DNA from: Paraburkholderia caledonica NBRC 102488
Lineage (GTDB): Bacteria; Pseudomonadota; Gammaproteobacteria; Burkholderiales; Burkholderiaceae
Direction of reading: 5' to 3'
Assembly: GCF_000685095.1 (NCBI RefSeq)
Contig: NZ_BAYE01000002.1
Location: forward strand, 186,001-250,000
Length of the DNA stretch: 64,000 bases
Positions 21,003 through 30,169 of this stretch are shown here, in pieces. Every line of letters starts with the position of its first letter. The first letter of the stretch is position 1. The translations under genes and the position numbers were made by a program. Below the pieces are notes generated by a model. That model searched no databases. It had not been told where the DNA came from and saw only the letters and a list, made by a program, of their open reading frames with translations.

Positions 21003-21566
21003 ATGACGACCGCGCATTCTTCTTCCGCGCCCTCACGCGCCGGCGCAGCACCGCGCTACGCCGGCTCGATGATCGCACTGCATTGGCTGATCGCCTTCGG
21101 CATCATCGGCCTGCTCGCGCTCGGGCTGTATATGGTCGGACTGCCGAAGGGCCTGCCCGTCAAGGCGACGCTTCTGAACCTTCACAAGTCCATCGGACTG
21201 ACGGTTTTCCTGCTGGTGCTTCTACGCATCGTGGCGCGTGTGGCCTTTCATCGGCCGCCCCTGCCGCCGATGCGACCGTGGCAACGCGCCGCCGCGCGCA
21301 CTACGCAGGGCCTTTTATACGTGGCAATGGTGGCAATGCCCGTGTCGGGCTATCTGGGCTCGTCGTTCAACCGCTATGGAACGCGCTTCTGGGGTATCCC
21401 GCTGCCCAAGTGGGGCTGGGACGACGCGGGGCTGCGCGAACTGTTCTTCGGCATTCATGAAGCGACCGCCTATGTGCTGATCGCGCTGATCGTGTTGCAT
21501 GTGGCCGGCGCGCTCAAGCATCAATGGATCGACCGTGACAATCTGCTCGCGAGGATGTTGCCATGA
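21003..21566 (+). CDS. Cytochrome b561 family protein
   Basis: A 187-residue inner-membrane di-heme b561 with four hydrophobic segments (about 25-45, 58-78, 100-118, 152-172). Likely heme histidines lie in IALHWLIA, LHKSIG, FGIHEATA and IVLHVAGALKH. CybB-type proteins pass electrons between quinone and periplasmic partners. It follows fhcC by 15 bases behind an AAAGGAGG site and overlaps the peptidase gene by ATGA, so it may serve electron transfer from a PQQ or C1 oxidation step; the partner is unknown. Confidence 0.9.
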   Translation: MTTAHSSSAPSRAGAAPRYAGSMIALHWLIAFGIIGLLALGLYMVGLPKGLPVKATLLNLHKSIGLTVFLLVLLRIVARVAFHRPPLPPMRPWQRAAARTTQGLLYVAMVAMPVSGYLGSSFNRYGTRFWGIPLPKWGWDDAGLRELFFGIHEATAYVLIALIVLHVAGALKHQWIDRDNLLARMLP

Positions 21567-22588
21567 GGCGCCCCCGCTCAGCTACGCAAATGCACACACG
21601 TATGCACCCGCAAGCCGTGCCGACTGTGCACGCGCTGCGCACGCGCGACGCTCACTGCGTGTCGTTCACGGTGGCCGGAGCCGCCGACGGCGTGCCCGTC
21701 GTCGTATTGCACGGTGGTCCCGGCAGCGGTAGCCAGCCCGACGCAACCCGGCTCTTCGACTTGACGCGCTTCAAAGTCGTGCAGATCGATCAGCGCGGCA
21801 CCGGTCGCTCGACGCCTCGCGGCGGCGTGCGCCACAACCGCACGGATCTGCTGATCGAAGACATTGAGACGGTGCGTATACGGCTCGGCATAAAACGGTG
21901 GGGCGTGCTCGGCGGCTCGTGGGGCGCGGCACTTGCGCTCGCGTATGCGGGGCGGCATCCGCAATCGGTGACGGGCGTGGTGCTGCGCGGCCTCTTTCTC
22001 ACATCGGCGCGCGAGGTTCGCGGCCTCTTCGTCACGTCGCGCAAACGCGCGCCGCATGCATGGGCGAAGCTGTGTGCCGCCGCACGTTGCACGCAGCCTG
22101 CAGAATTGCTCGCGCGCTGCGCCGCACGCTTGCGACGCGGCGGCGCGAGTGACGCGCAGCAGCGGACGCTCGCGCTCGCGTGGCGCGGCTATGAAAACGC
22201 GGTGCTTGCCAGTGCAAGCACGCGACGCAAGCTCGTGCCAGCCAGAAGCTCACATAAGGAGAGCCGCAAGCTGGTCGATAAATATCGCATTCAGGCTCAT
22301 TACCTGACGCATCGTTGCTGGCTTGGAGAGACACAACTGCTGTCGCTCGCGCGCCGCGCCGCCGCGGCTGGCGTGCCGATCGCCGCCGTGCACGGCTCAC
22401 GCGATCCGGTGTGTCCGCCGGACAATCTGCGCCGGCTCGCGCGGGCCGTGCCTGCCGCACATGTCGAGCGCGTGCGTGCGGGTCACCTGGCAAGCGATCC
22501 CGCGTTGCGCGAACGCGTGGCTGATGCGCTCGCGGCCATGTTTCTTCCATCTACTCACGAGGGGCGCACGCTGCGCCGCGCGGCATGA
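21563..22588 (+). CDS. Alpha/beta hydrolase, S33 prolyl aminopeptidase-like
   Basis: A 341-residue alpha/beta hydrolase. The oxyanion loop HGGPGSG, the nucleophile elbow GGSWGAA (serine nucleophile), the acid in HGSRDPV and the terminal histidine in RAGHLASD are all present, so it should be active. Sequence features ([21 protein letters not shown]) match proline iminopeptidases. The start overlaps the b561 stop (ATGA), and its own stop overlaps the pqqB start (ATGA), so it is translationally locked to PQQ synthesis. The first ~20 residues are not family-like; MHPQAVPTV could be the true start. Confidence 0.85.
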   Translation: MRRPRSATQMHTRMHPQAVPTVHALRTRDAHCVSFTVAGAADGVPVVVLHGGPGSGSQPDATRLFDLTRFKVVQIDQRGTGRSTPRGGVRHNRTDLLIEDIETVRIRLGIKRWGVLGGSWGAALALAYAGRHPQSVTGVVLRGLFLTSAREVRGLFVTSRKRAPHAWAKLCAAARCTQPAELLARCAARLRRGGASDAQQRTLALAWRGYENAVLASASTRRKLVPARSSHKESRKLVDKYRIQAHYLTHRCWLGETQLLSLARRAAAAGVPIAAVHGSRDPVCPPDNLRRLARAVPAAHVERVRAGHLASDPALRERVADALAAMFLPSTHEGRTLRRAA

Positions 22589-23505
22589 AAATCAAGGTCT
22601 TGGGCTCGTCGGCGGGCGGCGGCTTTCCCCAGTGGAACTGCAACTGCCGCAATTGCGACGGCGTGCGGCGCGGCACGCTGAAAGCGACGCGCCGCACTCA
22701 ATCGTCGATTGCGATCAGCGCGAACGGCGAGGACTGGCTGCTCGTCAATGCGTCGCCCGATCTGCTCGCGCAAATTGCCGCAAACCCCGAACTGCAACCG
22801 GCTCGACGCGCGCGCGACAGCGGCATTGCGGCGGTGCTCGTCATCGACGCGCAGATCGATCACGTCACCGGCCTGTTGATGCTGCGCGAACGCGACACGC
22901 CGTTGCCGCTCTATGCGACCGATGCGGTCTGGCAAGACCTGACGAGCGGCTTTCCGATCGCGCCGATGCTCTCGCACTACTGCGGCGTCGAACATTGCCG
23001 CATCGCTCTGGACGGCGCGCCGCTCGCCGTCGACGCGTTACCCGGCGTGCAGATCCACGCGTTGCCGCTCTCCAGCAAGGCGCCACCCTACTCGCCGCAT
23101 CGCAACGCGCCGGAGCGCGGCGACAACATCGGGCTCGTCATCACGAACCGGCAGACAGGCAAGCGCGTGTTTTACGCACCGGGCCTCGGCGCGATTGAAA
23201 CACACGTGCTCGATGCGATGCGCGACGCGGATCTGCTGCTCGTCGACGGCACACTGTGGACCGCCGATGAAATGATCCGCCTCGGCCTCTCGAAGAAAAC
23301 CGCGGCGGACATGGGTCATCTGCAGCAATCCGGTCCTGGTGGCATGATCGAAGTACTGGACTCGCTTGGCGAGCAGCAGGTCCGCAAGGTACTGATCCAC
23401 ATCAACAACACGAATCCGATTCTCGTCGAGGACGGCGCGGAGCGCCGTATCCTCATGGAGCACGGCATTGAAGTTGCGTACGACGGCATGACGTTCGAAC
23501 TATGA
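22585..23505 (+). CDS. pqqB: PQQ biosynthesis protein PqqB
   Basis: A 306-residue metallo-beta-lactamase-fold protein; proposed to hydroxylate the PqqE-PqqD-processed dipeptide tyrosine on the way to PQQ. The N terminus [20 protein letters not shown] with its CxCxxC metal motif is diagnostic, as are [10 protein letters not shown] and [12 protein letters not shown]. Start ATG 22585 overlaps the hydrolase stop. Confidence 0.96.
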   Translation: MKIKVLGSSAGGGFPQWNCNCRNCDGVRRGTLKATRRTQSSIAISANGEDWLLVNASPDLLAQIAANPELQPARRARDSGIAAVLVIDAQIDHVTGLLMLRERDTPLPLYATDAVWQDLTSGFPIAPMLSHYCGVEHCRIALDGAPLAVDALPGVQIHALPLSSKAPPYSPHRNAPERGDNIGLVITNRQTGKRVFYAPGLGAIETHVLDAMRDADLLLVDGTLWTADEMIRLGLSKKTAADMGHLQQSGPGGMIEVLDSLGEQQVRKVLIHINNTNPILVEDGAERRILMEHGIEVAYDGMTFEL

Positions 23506-23548
23506 AGCGTGCGCAGGAAGCACTGACTGCGCACGAACCGGAGATCGC

Positions 23549-24316
23549 ATGAACGCGAAAGACACCTTGAGTGCAGCACCGCGCAACGCCGCGCAGAGCG
23601 GCGAACAGCCCGGCGGCGGAAAGCCCGGCGACGAAGCCTGGACGCGCGAGGAATTCGAAGCGCAGTTACGCGCGAAGGGCACGGCGTATCACATTCACCA
23701 TCCGTTCAATGTGAAGATGAATAGCGGCGGCTGCTCGCGCGAACAGATTCGCGGCTGGGTAGCGAACCGTTTCTATTACCAGATCAATATTCCGCTGAAA
23801 GACGCAGCGGTGCTGTCCAATTGTCCGGATCGCGAGACGCGCCGCCGCTGGGTGCTGCGCATTCTCGATCACGACGGCTATGGCGACGAGGAAGGCGGCA
23901 TAGAAACATGGGCGCGTCTTGGCGACGCGGTCGGCCTGTCGCGCGACGAACTGTGGTCGCTCAAGCATGTCACGCCGGGCGTGCGCTTTGCCGTCGACGC
24001 ATACGTGAATTTTGCACGCCGCGCTCCATGGCAGGAATCGGTGTGTTCGTCGCTGACGGAAATGTTCGCGCCGCAAGTGCATCGTGACCGGCTCGCAAGC
24101 TGGCCCGAACACTACCCGTGGATCGAAGCCTCCGGCCTTGCGTATTTCCGCTCACGCATCACGCTCGCGCAGCGCGACGTGGAGCATGGTCTCCAGGTCA
24201 CGCTCGATCATTTCACGCGGCGCGAACAGCAGGAACGTGCGCTCGAGATTTTGCAATTCAAGCTCGACATTCTGTGGACCATGCTGGACTCGATCGAAAA
24301 GGCTTTTCCACAATGA
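23549..24316 (+). CDS. pqqC: Pyrroloquinoline-quinone synthase PqqC
   Basis: Catalyses the last, eight-electron oxidation and ring closure giving PQQ. The 255-residue all-helical protein carries the family segments [28 protein letters not shown] and WEHYPW-like helices around residue 190. The first ~30 residues are a low-complexity extension. It starts 43 bases after pqqB and overlaps pqqD by ATGA. Confidence 0.96.
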   Translation: MNAKDTLSAAPRNAAQSGEQPGGGKPGDEAWTREEFEAQLRAKGTAYHIHHPFNVKMNSGGCSREQIRGWVANRFYYQINIPLKDAAVLSNCPDRETRRRWVLRILDHDGYGDEEGGIETWARLGDAVGLSRDELWSLKHVTPGVRFAVDAYVNFARRAPWQESVCSSLTEMFAPQVHRDRLASWPEHYPWIEASGLAYFRSRITLAQRDVEHGLQVTLDHFTRREQQERALEILQFKLDILWTMLDSIEKAFPQ

Positions 24317-24582
24317 ACGACATGTCCAACGCGGAACGTCCCGCCCTCAACAAGCTGTTTCGCCTGCAATGGGAACCGGCGCAAGACGCTCACGTGCTGC
24401 TCTATCCGGAAGGGATGGTGAAGCTCAACCAGAGCGCGGCAGAAATCCTCAAACGGTGCGACGGCACGCGCGACATGAACGCGCTGATTGCCGATCTCGA
24501 GCAGGCGTTCAACGCCACCGGACTCGGTCCCGAAGTGCGCGCATTCGTCGCTGACGCGCATTCACGTGGATGGCTGGAGTAG
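24313..24582 (+). CDS. pqqD: PqqA-binding chaperone PqqD
   Basis: An 89-residue peptide chaperone that presents PqqA to the radical SAM enzyme PqqE. Features are [20 protein letters not shown], the [14 protein letters not shown] strand-helix and a C-terminal GWLE. The ATG at 24313 overlaps the pqqC stop, and pqqE starts 4 bases after the pqqD stop. Confidence 0.95.
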   Translation: MNDMSNAERPALNKLFRLQWEPAQDAHVLLYPEGMVKLNQSAAEILKRCDGTRDMNALIADLEQAFNATGLGPEVRAFVADAHSRGWLE

Positions 24583-24586
24583 CGCG

Positions 24587-25789
24587 ATGACCGATCTTTC
24601 GCAACCCGTTGCCGACGCACGGTCTCAAGCCGTGCCGGACGGCGTCGCGCCGCCGCTGTGGCTGCTCGCGGAGTTGACCTACCGCTGCCCGCTGCATTGC
24701 GCGTTCTGCTACAACCCGGTCGACTACACCGATCACAGTCGCGAACTCAGCACCGAGCAATGGCTCGGCGTGCTGCGCGACGCGCGCGCGCTCGGCGCCG
24801 CGCAACTCGGGTTTTCGGGCGGCGAACCGCTGGTGCGGGACGATCTCGAAGTGCTGGTCGAAGAAGCACGGCGGCTCGGGTTCTACACGAATCTGATCAC
24901 GTCCGGCATCGGTTTGACCGACAAGCGCCTCGGCGATCTGAAGGCAGCCGGTCTCGATCACATTCAGCTGTCGTTTCAGGATTCGACGCAGGAACTCAAC
25001 GACTTTCTGAGCAGCACGCGCACGTTCGATCTGAAACAGCGGGTTGCCGCGTCGATCAAACGGCACGGCTTTCCGATGGTGCTGAACTGCGTACTGCATC
25101 GCTACAACCTGCCGCACGTCGACAAGATCATCGACATGGCGCTCGCGATGGGCGCCGAATATCTGGAACTCGCGAACACGCAGTACTACGGCTGGGCGCA
25201 TCACAATCAGGCTCAACTGATGCCGACACGCGAGCAACTCGACGAAGCAGAAGCCGTGGTGGAACGTTATCGACGCACGCATGGCGACCGGTGCAAGATT
25301 TTCTTCGTCGTGCCTGACTACTTCGAACGACGCCCCAAGCGCTGCATGAACGGCTGGGGCGCGGTCTTCCTTGGCGTAGCGCCCGACGGCGCAGCGCTGC
25401 CGTGCCACGCCGCGCGCGGTCTGCCCGGACTCGTGTTGCCGAACGTCAAAGAGACGCCGCTGCGTGAGATCTGGTACCACAGCGACGCGTTCAACCGCTT
25501 TCGCGGTCTGCAGTGGATGAAGGAACCGTGCCGCAGTTGCGAGGAGAAGGAGCGCGATCTCGGCGGCTGTCGTTGCCAGGCGTATCTGCTCACCGGCGAC
25601 GCAGCCAATGCCGACCCGGTTTGCGACAAGTCGCCGTCGCATGAAAAAGTGGTGAACGTCACGCGCCTGGCGTCAACGGCAAGCGCGCCGCGTGAGCAAC
25701 CGATCCTGTTTCGGACCGACGCAAACTCGCGCAAGCTTCTGGCTGCGCAAGCGGCGGGCAAGCCGCATGACGGCGGCCATCACGAGTAA
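24587..25789 (+). CDS. pqqE: Radical SAM protein PqqE
   Basis: Forms the carbon-carbon bond between glutamate and tyrosine of PqqA. The 400 residues have the radical SAM cluster C34-x3-C38-x2-C41 (CPLHCAFC), FSGGEPLVRDDL for SAM binding, and a C-terminal SPASM region with cysteines in LPCHAARG and CRSCEEKERDLGGCRC. The start at ATG 24587 directly follows pqqD. It is the last pqq gene here; no pqqF or pqqG peptidase gene is in the window. Confidence 0.96.
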   Translation: MTDLSQPVADARSQAVPDGVAPPLWLLAELTYRCPLHCAFCYNPVDYTDHSRELSTEQWLGVLRDARALGAAQLGFSGGEPLVRDDLEVLVEEARRLGFYTNLITSGIGLTDKRLGDLKAAGLDHIQLSFQDSTQELNDFLSSTRTFDLKQRVAASIKRHGFPMVLNCVLHRYNLPHVDKIIDMALAMGAEYLELANTQYYGWAHHNQAQLMPTREQLDEAEAVVERYRRTHGDRCKIFFVVPDYFERRPKRCMNGWGAVFLGVAPDGAALPCHAARGLPGLVLPNVKETPLREIWYHSDAFNRFRGLQWMKEPCRSCEEKERDLGGCRCQAYLLTGDAANADPVCDKSPSHEKVVNVTRLASTASAPREQPILFRTDANSRKLLAAQAAGKPHDGGHHE

Positions 25790-25872
25790 GTTGCAAGGGA
25801 CAGTGCTGCAGGGAACCGGAGTAACGCGCTGAAGTGCGAACTCTGATCGACCGCATTGCATGGAGGCTGAAC

Positions 25873-26535
25873 ATGGCAGGGGCGGACATTTCAGTGTTGC
25901 TCGTCGACGATCACGCCGTGGTGCGCGAAGGCTACCGGCGTCTGCTCGAAGTGAGTGCCGACGTGCACGTGTGCGGCGAGGCGGCCGACGCCACCCTCGC
26001 CTATCAGCGCTTTTGTGCGTTGCGGCCCGATGTCGTCGTGATGGACGTGTCGCTGCCGGGAGCAAGCGGCATCGAGGCGATGCGGCGCATGCTCGCGCGC
26101 GAGCCCGATGCCCGGGTGCTGATTTTCAGCGTGCATGAAGAAGCGATTTTCGTGCGCCGCGCGCTCGACGCCGGCGCGCTCGGCTATGTGACCAAGGCCA
26201 GCGCTCCCGATGTACTCGTGGAAGCGGTTCGCACGATCGCGAGGCGCGTGAGCTATCTGAGCCCTGACATCTCGCAGGCGCTCGCACTGCGCAACGCCTT
26301 CAGCGAAGGCCCGCCTGGGCGGCAGTTATCCGCGCGTGAATTCGAGGTGCTGCGTCTGCTCGTACAGGGTTACACGCTGCCGAGCATCGCCGAAAAACTC
26401 GGTCTTAGCCAGAAGACGGTGGCCAATCATCAGTCGGTGATCCGGCAGAAGTTCGGTGCCGACAACGGCGTTCAACTCGCGCAAATGGCAAGCCGCCTCG
26501 GTCTTCAGTTCACCGGTTCGGCAAGCCCCGCCTGA
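25873..26535 (+). CDS. NarL/LuxR-type response regulator
   Basis: A 220-residue response regulator: receiver domain with acidic pair D12-D13, phosphoacceptor D58 in VVVMDVSLPG and K108, then a LuxR-type helix-turn-helix (~150-205, LSAREFEVLRLLVQGY). The ATG at 25873 has GGAGG six bases upstream; a GTG at 25834 is less likely. Regulators of this type next to pqq genes resemble ExaE/AgmR or MxaB, which control PQQ-dependent alcohol oxidation. Its 3' end overlaps that of the histidine kinase gene by 31 bases on the opposite strand. Confidence 0.88.
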   Translation: MAGADISVLLVDDHAVVREGYRRLLEVSADVHVCGEAADATLAYQRFCALRPDVVVMDVSLPGASGIEAMRRMLAREPDARVLIFSVHEEAIFVRRALDAGALGYVTKASAPDVLVEAVRTIARRVSYLSPDISQALALRNAFSEGPPGRQLSAREFEVLRLLVQGYTLPSIAEKLGLSQKTVANHQSVIRQKFGADNGVQLAQMASRLGLQFTGSASPA

Positions 26536-27527
26536 GCGGGCACGCGCGCGCAAAACAGGAAGCCGCCTTCGGGCTTGCTCGCCACATGAAATTCGCCGCC
26601 GAGCGCCTCGACGCGCTCGCGCATGCCGATCAGGCCGAGGCCGTCGCGCGGTGCATTCAGATCGACGCCGGGTCCGTCGTCGGCCATGGTCACGACGATT
26701 TCGTCGATCGGTTCGTTCGCCTTCGCAGTGTCTTTTGCCATGTGCGCTTCGCGCGGTGCGCGCACCATGAACACCTCCACGCGCGAGTTGCGCGCAAACT
26801 TCGAGACGTTCGTCAGCCCTTCCTGCACGAGCCGGTAAAGCGTAATCGTCAACGCGTCACTGAGCCCCGAGTAATCGCCTTCTATTGTCAGCGAGAACGA
26901 CGCATCAGGCAGCCGCTCGCGCCAGCCGTCGATGCAATGTTCAAGCGCACTCGGCAAGCCGAATTCATCCAGACCGATAGGCCGCAGCCGCCGGATCATG
27001 CCGCCGATCTGCCGGTACACATGGCTCGCGCTCTGCATCAGACCGAGCGATATACGATGAACCTCAGGTTCACGCGCCGCTGATAGATCGCGGATGCGCG
27101 CCGCGTCGAGTGAAATTGCGTTCAGGTATTGGCCGAGTTCATCGTGCAGTTCCCGCGCGAGATGGCGGCGCTCGATCTCCTGCGCCTGCAACGCCTGATT
27201 GCCGAGACGCCGGTTGTCGGCCAGCAGACGTTCGGCCTGTTCTTCCAGCGCGCGGCGATAGGCAAGCTCGCGGCGCGTCTCGCGATAGCGCCGCCACGCG
27301 AACCAGGCGAGGCCCAAAGAGAGCACGCACAGCGTGCCCGGCAATTCGTCGAGCTGGAAGCGCTCCAGACCTCGCGTCCAGCGATAGGCGTGCTCGCTGG
27401 CATCGAACACCGAGCTCAGCACCGCAGCCAGCGTAGTCAGCGCGAGCACACATGCGAGATCGCGCGGAACCGTCGAATGGGATGGCTCGCGGCGGGCTGA
27501 CGAAGTTTTGGAGGAATCGCTCGACAT
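26505..27527 (-). CDS. Membrane sensor histidine kinase (HisKA_3 type)
   Basis: About 340 residues: two hydrophobic segments (~25-42 and ~64-78) with a short periplasmic loop, a coiled region, then the NarX-type dimerisation domain with H129 in RRHLARELHDELGQ, and a HATPase domain with the N-box (QEGLTNVSKFA), DDGPGVD and GLGLIGMRERV. The start is ATG 27527 or the adjacent GTG. It should phosphorylate the neighbouring NarL-type regulator, which is encoded convergently. The signal sensed is unknown; the tiny periplasmic loop argues for membrane or redox sensing. Confidence 0.88.
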   Translation of the reverse strand: MSSDSSKTSSARREPSHSTVPRDLACVLALTTLAAVLSSVFDASEHAYRWTRGLERFQLDELPGTLCVLSLGLAWFAWRRYRETRRELAYRRALEEQAERLLADNRRLGNQALQAQEIERRHLARELHDELGQYLNAISLDAARIRDLSAAREPEVHRISLGLMQSASHVYRQIGGMIRRLRPIGLDEFGLPSALEHCIDGWRERLPDASFSLTIEGDYSGLSDALTITLYRLVQEGLTNVSKFARNSRVEVFMVRAPREAHMAKDTAKANEPIDEIVVTMADDGPGVDLNAPRDGLGLIGMRERVEALGGEFHVASKPEGGFLFCARVPAQAGLAEPVN

Positions 27528-27731
27528 CACGTTTGCATTCTACTCAGGCCGGTCGGACACGAACTCTGGTTGCAACGAGTTAGGGAACGCTTCCTCGCGA
27601 TTTCGGGAAAAGCTCCCGAGCTCCCGCGCGATGGCGCATGCGAAGCTTTGCACACCTTGAAAGAAAGCGCTACGCATGCCGCAACGCGGCTGCGCCACAA
27701 AGAAAGCGTCGCCCCGGCAGGAGACAGAATA

Positions 27732-30095
27732 ATGAATATCGCATCACGCGTGCGCCGTTCCGATACCGTGCTCAATCTACGGCGACGCGCCGGCCTGACG
27801 CTGGGATTCGGCAGCGCGCTCGCGAGCATTTCGGTGGGCGCGTGGGCTGATGGGCAACCGGCGGCCGGTATATCGGCATCGGCAACGGCATCGGCGGAAG
27901 TTGTGGAGACGGGTGCGGACGGCGAGGCAACCACGCTCGCGCCGGTCGTGGTGGTCGGCACCACGCCGCTACTCGGCATCGGCACACCGCTCGCTCAGGT
28001 GCCGGCCAATGTGCAAACGGTCCATGCGCAAGACATCGCGCAACAGCACCGCAGCACGCTCACCGATTACTTCGCGAAGAATCTGCCGAGCGTCGATATC
28101 GCCGATGCGCAAGGCAATCCGTATCAGATGAACGTCAACTATCGCGGCTTCACCGCGTCGCCATTGCTCGGCACACCGCAAGGCATTTCGGTGTTCGTCG
28201 ACGGCGTGCGCGTGAACGAGCCGTTCGGCGACGTGGTCAACTGGGACGTGCTGCCGCAGCAGGCCATCGACACGATTCAGCTCATCCCGGGTTCCAATCC
28301 GACCTACGGCCTGAACACGCTCGGCGGCGCCCTTGCTATCACCACGAAGAACGGCAAGACGAGCCCCGGCGGGGAGGCCGAAGTGGCGCTCGGCTCGTGG
28401 GGCCGCAAGACCGCGCAGATCGAGCAAGGCGGCACGATCGGACACAACCTCGACTACTACGTGACCGGCAACGTGGCCAACGACAACGGCTGGGCCGAAC
28501 AGAATGCAAGCCGCGTGCGCCAGATCTTCGGCAAGCTGCGTTATACCGATGCGGACACGACGCTGTCGCTGTCGGCGGGTGGCGCGGACAACGATCTGCA
28601 CGGCACGCAGACCATTCCGCGTTCGTTTCTTGGCAACCCGAAGCAGCCGTACACCTATCCCGACCAGAACCTGAACACGGCGGGCTACCTGACGCTCTCC
28701 GGCGAACACTACTTCAGCGACAACGTGGAACTGAGCGGCAATGCGTACTACCGGCATTTCCGCAACAGCAACCTGAGCAGCAACACCAATCCGAACTTCG
28801 GCTCCATCGGGGACGACGGCGACGTCGACACCACGCAGGCGACCAACGAAAAATCAGTGGTCTCGACCGAGAGCTACGGGGCGAGCCTGCAGCTCACGTT
28901 GCTCGGCAAACTCGGCAGCATGGAAAATCAGTTCGTGGCCGGCGTGTCGGCGGACATTGCAAATTCGCGCTACACGGAATCGTCGCAAGACGCGGTGTTC
29001 ACCGACTCGCGCGCGACGCTCGGCATCGGCGATTTCACGCAGCAGACCGCGGCGAAAACGCATAACGGCAACTACGGCATCTACATGCAAGACACGTTGT
29101 CGCTGACGAAGCAATGGTCGCTGACGCTTGCGGGCCGCTACAACTGGGCCGATGCCACCATCGGCGACTCGAGCGGCCTTCAGCCGCAGTTGAACGGACA
29201 CCATACGTTTTCCCGCTTCAATCCGGCAGTCGGCATCAACTGGAATCCGACTTCGACGTTCACGGCCTATGCCACCTACAACGAAGGCATGCGCTCGCCC
29301 ACCGCGATCGAACTCGCCTGCGCGGACCCCGCCGCGCCCTGCTCGCTGCCGAATGACTTCGTGTCCGACCCGGCGCTGCAACCAGTGATTTCGAAGACCT
29401 TCGAGTTCGGCGCGCGCGGACGGGTCGGTCAGGCGACGACATGGAGCGCGGCCGTCTATAGAACGACGCTCGATAACGACATAGAGTTCATCAGCAGCAA
29501 CGGCGCCGCGAGCAATCGTGGCTTCTTTCAGAACGTCGGTCGCACGCGCCGGCAAGGCTTCGAGCTTTCCGGGCGCAGCCAGCTGGGTCCACTCGCCGTG
29601 ACGGCGAGCTACAGCTATATCGACGCCACCTACCGGTCGGCCTGGACGGAGAGCAGCCCGAGCAATTCGAGCGCGGACGCGAACGGCAACATTGATGTGA
29701 AGCCGGGCGACCATCTTCCCGGAATTCCGGCGAACACGGTCAAGCTGCAGCTCGACTATGCGGCCACCGCAAAGTGGAAGGTTGGCGCGAACCTCACGTG
29801 GCGCGGCGGCATCTATGCACAGGGCGACGAAAACAACCAGGACGTCAACGGCAAGATCGCCGGCTATCTGCTGATCGATCTGGATACGTCGTATCAGGTG
29901 ACCAAACAGTTGCAGGTCTTCGCGAACATCACGAACCTGCTCGACAAGCGCTATGCAAGCTTCGGCACGCTAGGAGAGAACTTCTTCAACGGCCCCAGCC
30001 ATACGTTCGACGGCGCGAACCCGAGCAACGAGCAGTTCGTCGGGCCAGGCGCGCCGCGCGGGTTCTGGGTCGGCCTGCGCTATGCGTGGAAATGA
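27732..30095 (+). CDS. TonB-dependent outer-membrane receptor
   Basis: A 787-residue receptor. A twin-arginine-like basic N terminus leads to a signal peptide ending near SVGAWADG; a TonB-box-like TLAPVVVVG follows, then the plug domain (~80-200, with GTPQGISVFVDGVRVNEPFG and YGLNTLGGALAI) and a 22-strand barrel ending in the aromatic-rich WVGLRYAWK. The ATG at 27732 has AGGAGA upstream. Being beside pqq genes and a PQQ-type regulator, it could import a lanthanide complex (as LutH does) or PQQ (as PqqU does); both are inference. It converges on the beta-propeller gene across a strong hairpin. Confidence 0.9.
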   Translation: MNIASRVRRSDTVLNLRRRAGLTLGFGSALASISVGAWADGQPAAGISASATASAEVVETGADGEATTLAPVVVVGTTPLLGIGTPLAQVPANVQTVHAQDIAQQHRSTLTDYFAKNLPSVDIADAQGNPYQMNVNYRGFTASPLLGTPQGISVFVDGVRVNEPFGDVVNWDVLPQQAIDTIQLIPGSNPTYGLNTLGGALAITTKNGKTSPGGEAEVALGSWGRKTAQIEQGGTIGHNLDYYVTGNVANDNGWAEQNASRVRQIFGKLRYTDADTTLSLSAGGADNDLHGTQTIPRSFLGNPKQPYTYPDQNLNTAGYLTLSGEHYFSDNVELSGNAYYRHFRNSNLSSNTNPNFGSIGDDGDVDTTQATNEKSVVSTESYGASLQLTLLGKLGSMENQFVAGVSADIANSRYTESSQDAVFTDSRATLGIGDFTQQTAAKTHNGNYGIYMQDTLSLTKQWSLTLAGRYNWADATIGDSSGLQPQLNGHHTFSRFNPAVGINWNPTSTFTAYATYNEGMRSPTAIELACADPAAPCSLPNDFVSDPALQPVISKTFEFGARGRVGQATTWSAAVYRTTLDNDIEFISSNGAASNRGFFQNVGRTRRQGFELSGRSQLGPLAVTASYSYIDATYRSAWTESSPSNSSADANGNIDVKPGDHLPGIPANTVKLQLDYAATAKWKVGANLTWRGGIYAQGDENNQDVNGKIAGYLLIDLDTSYQVTKQLQVFANITNLLDKRYASFGTLGENFFNGPSHTFDGANPSNEQFVGPGAPRGFWVGLRYAWK

Positions 30096-30117
30096 CACGA
30101 TGCGACACGATGCATAC

Positions 30118-30156
30118 GCGAGGCGGTGACACATGACGGACCTGTCAACGCCTCGC
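30118..30156. terminator. Long inverted repeat between convergent genes, probable bidirectional terminator
   Basis: Arms at 30118-30131 and 30143-30156 are complementary at 13 of 14 positions (GCGAGGCGGTGACA against TGTCAACGCCTCGC) with an 11-base loop. It sits between the receptor stop (30095) and the beta-propeller stop (30170), which converge. There is no T-run on either side. Confidence 0.6.
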
Positions 30157-30169
30157 AAATGAACGGCGG

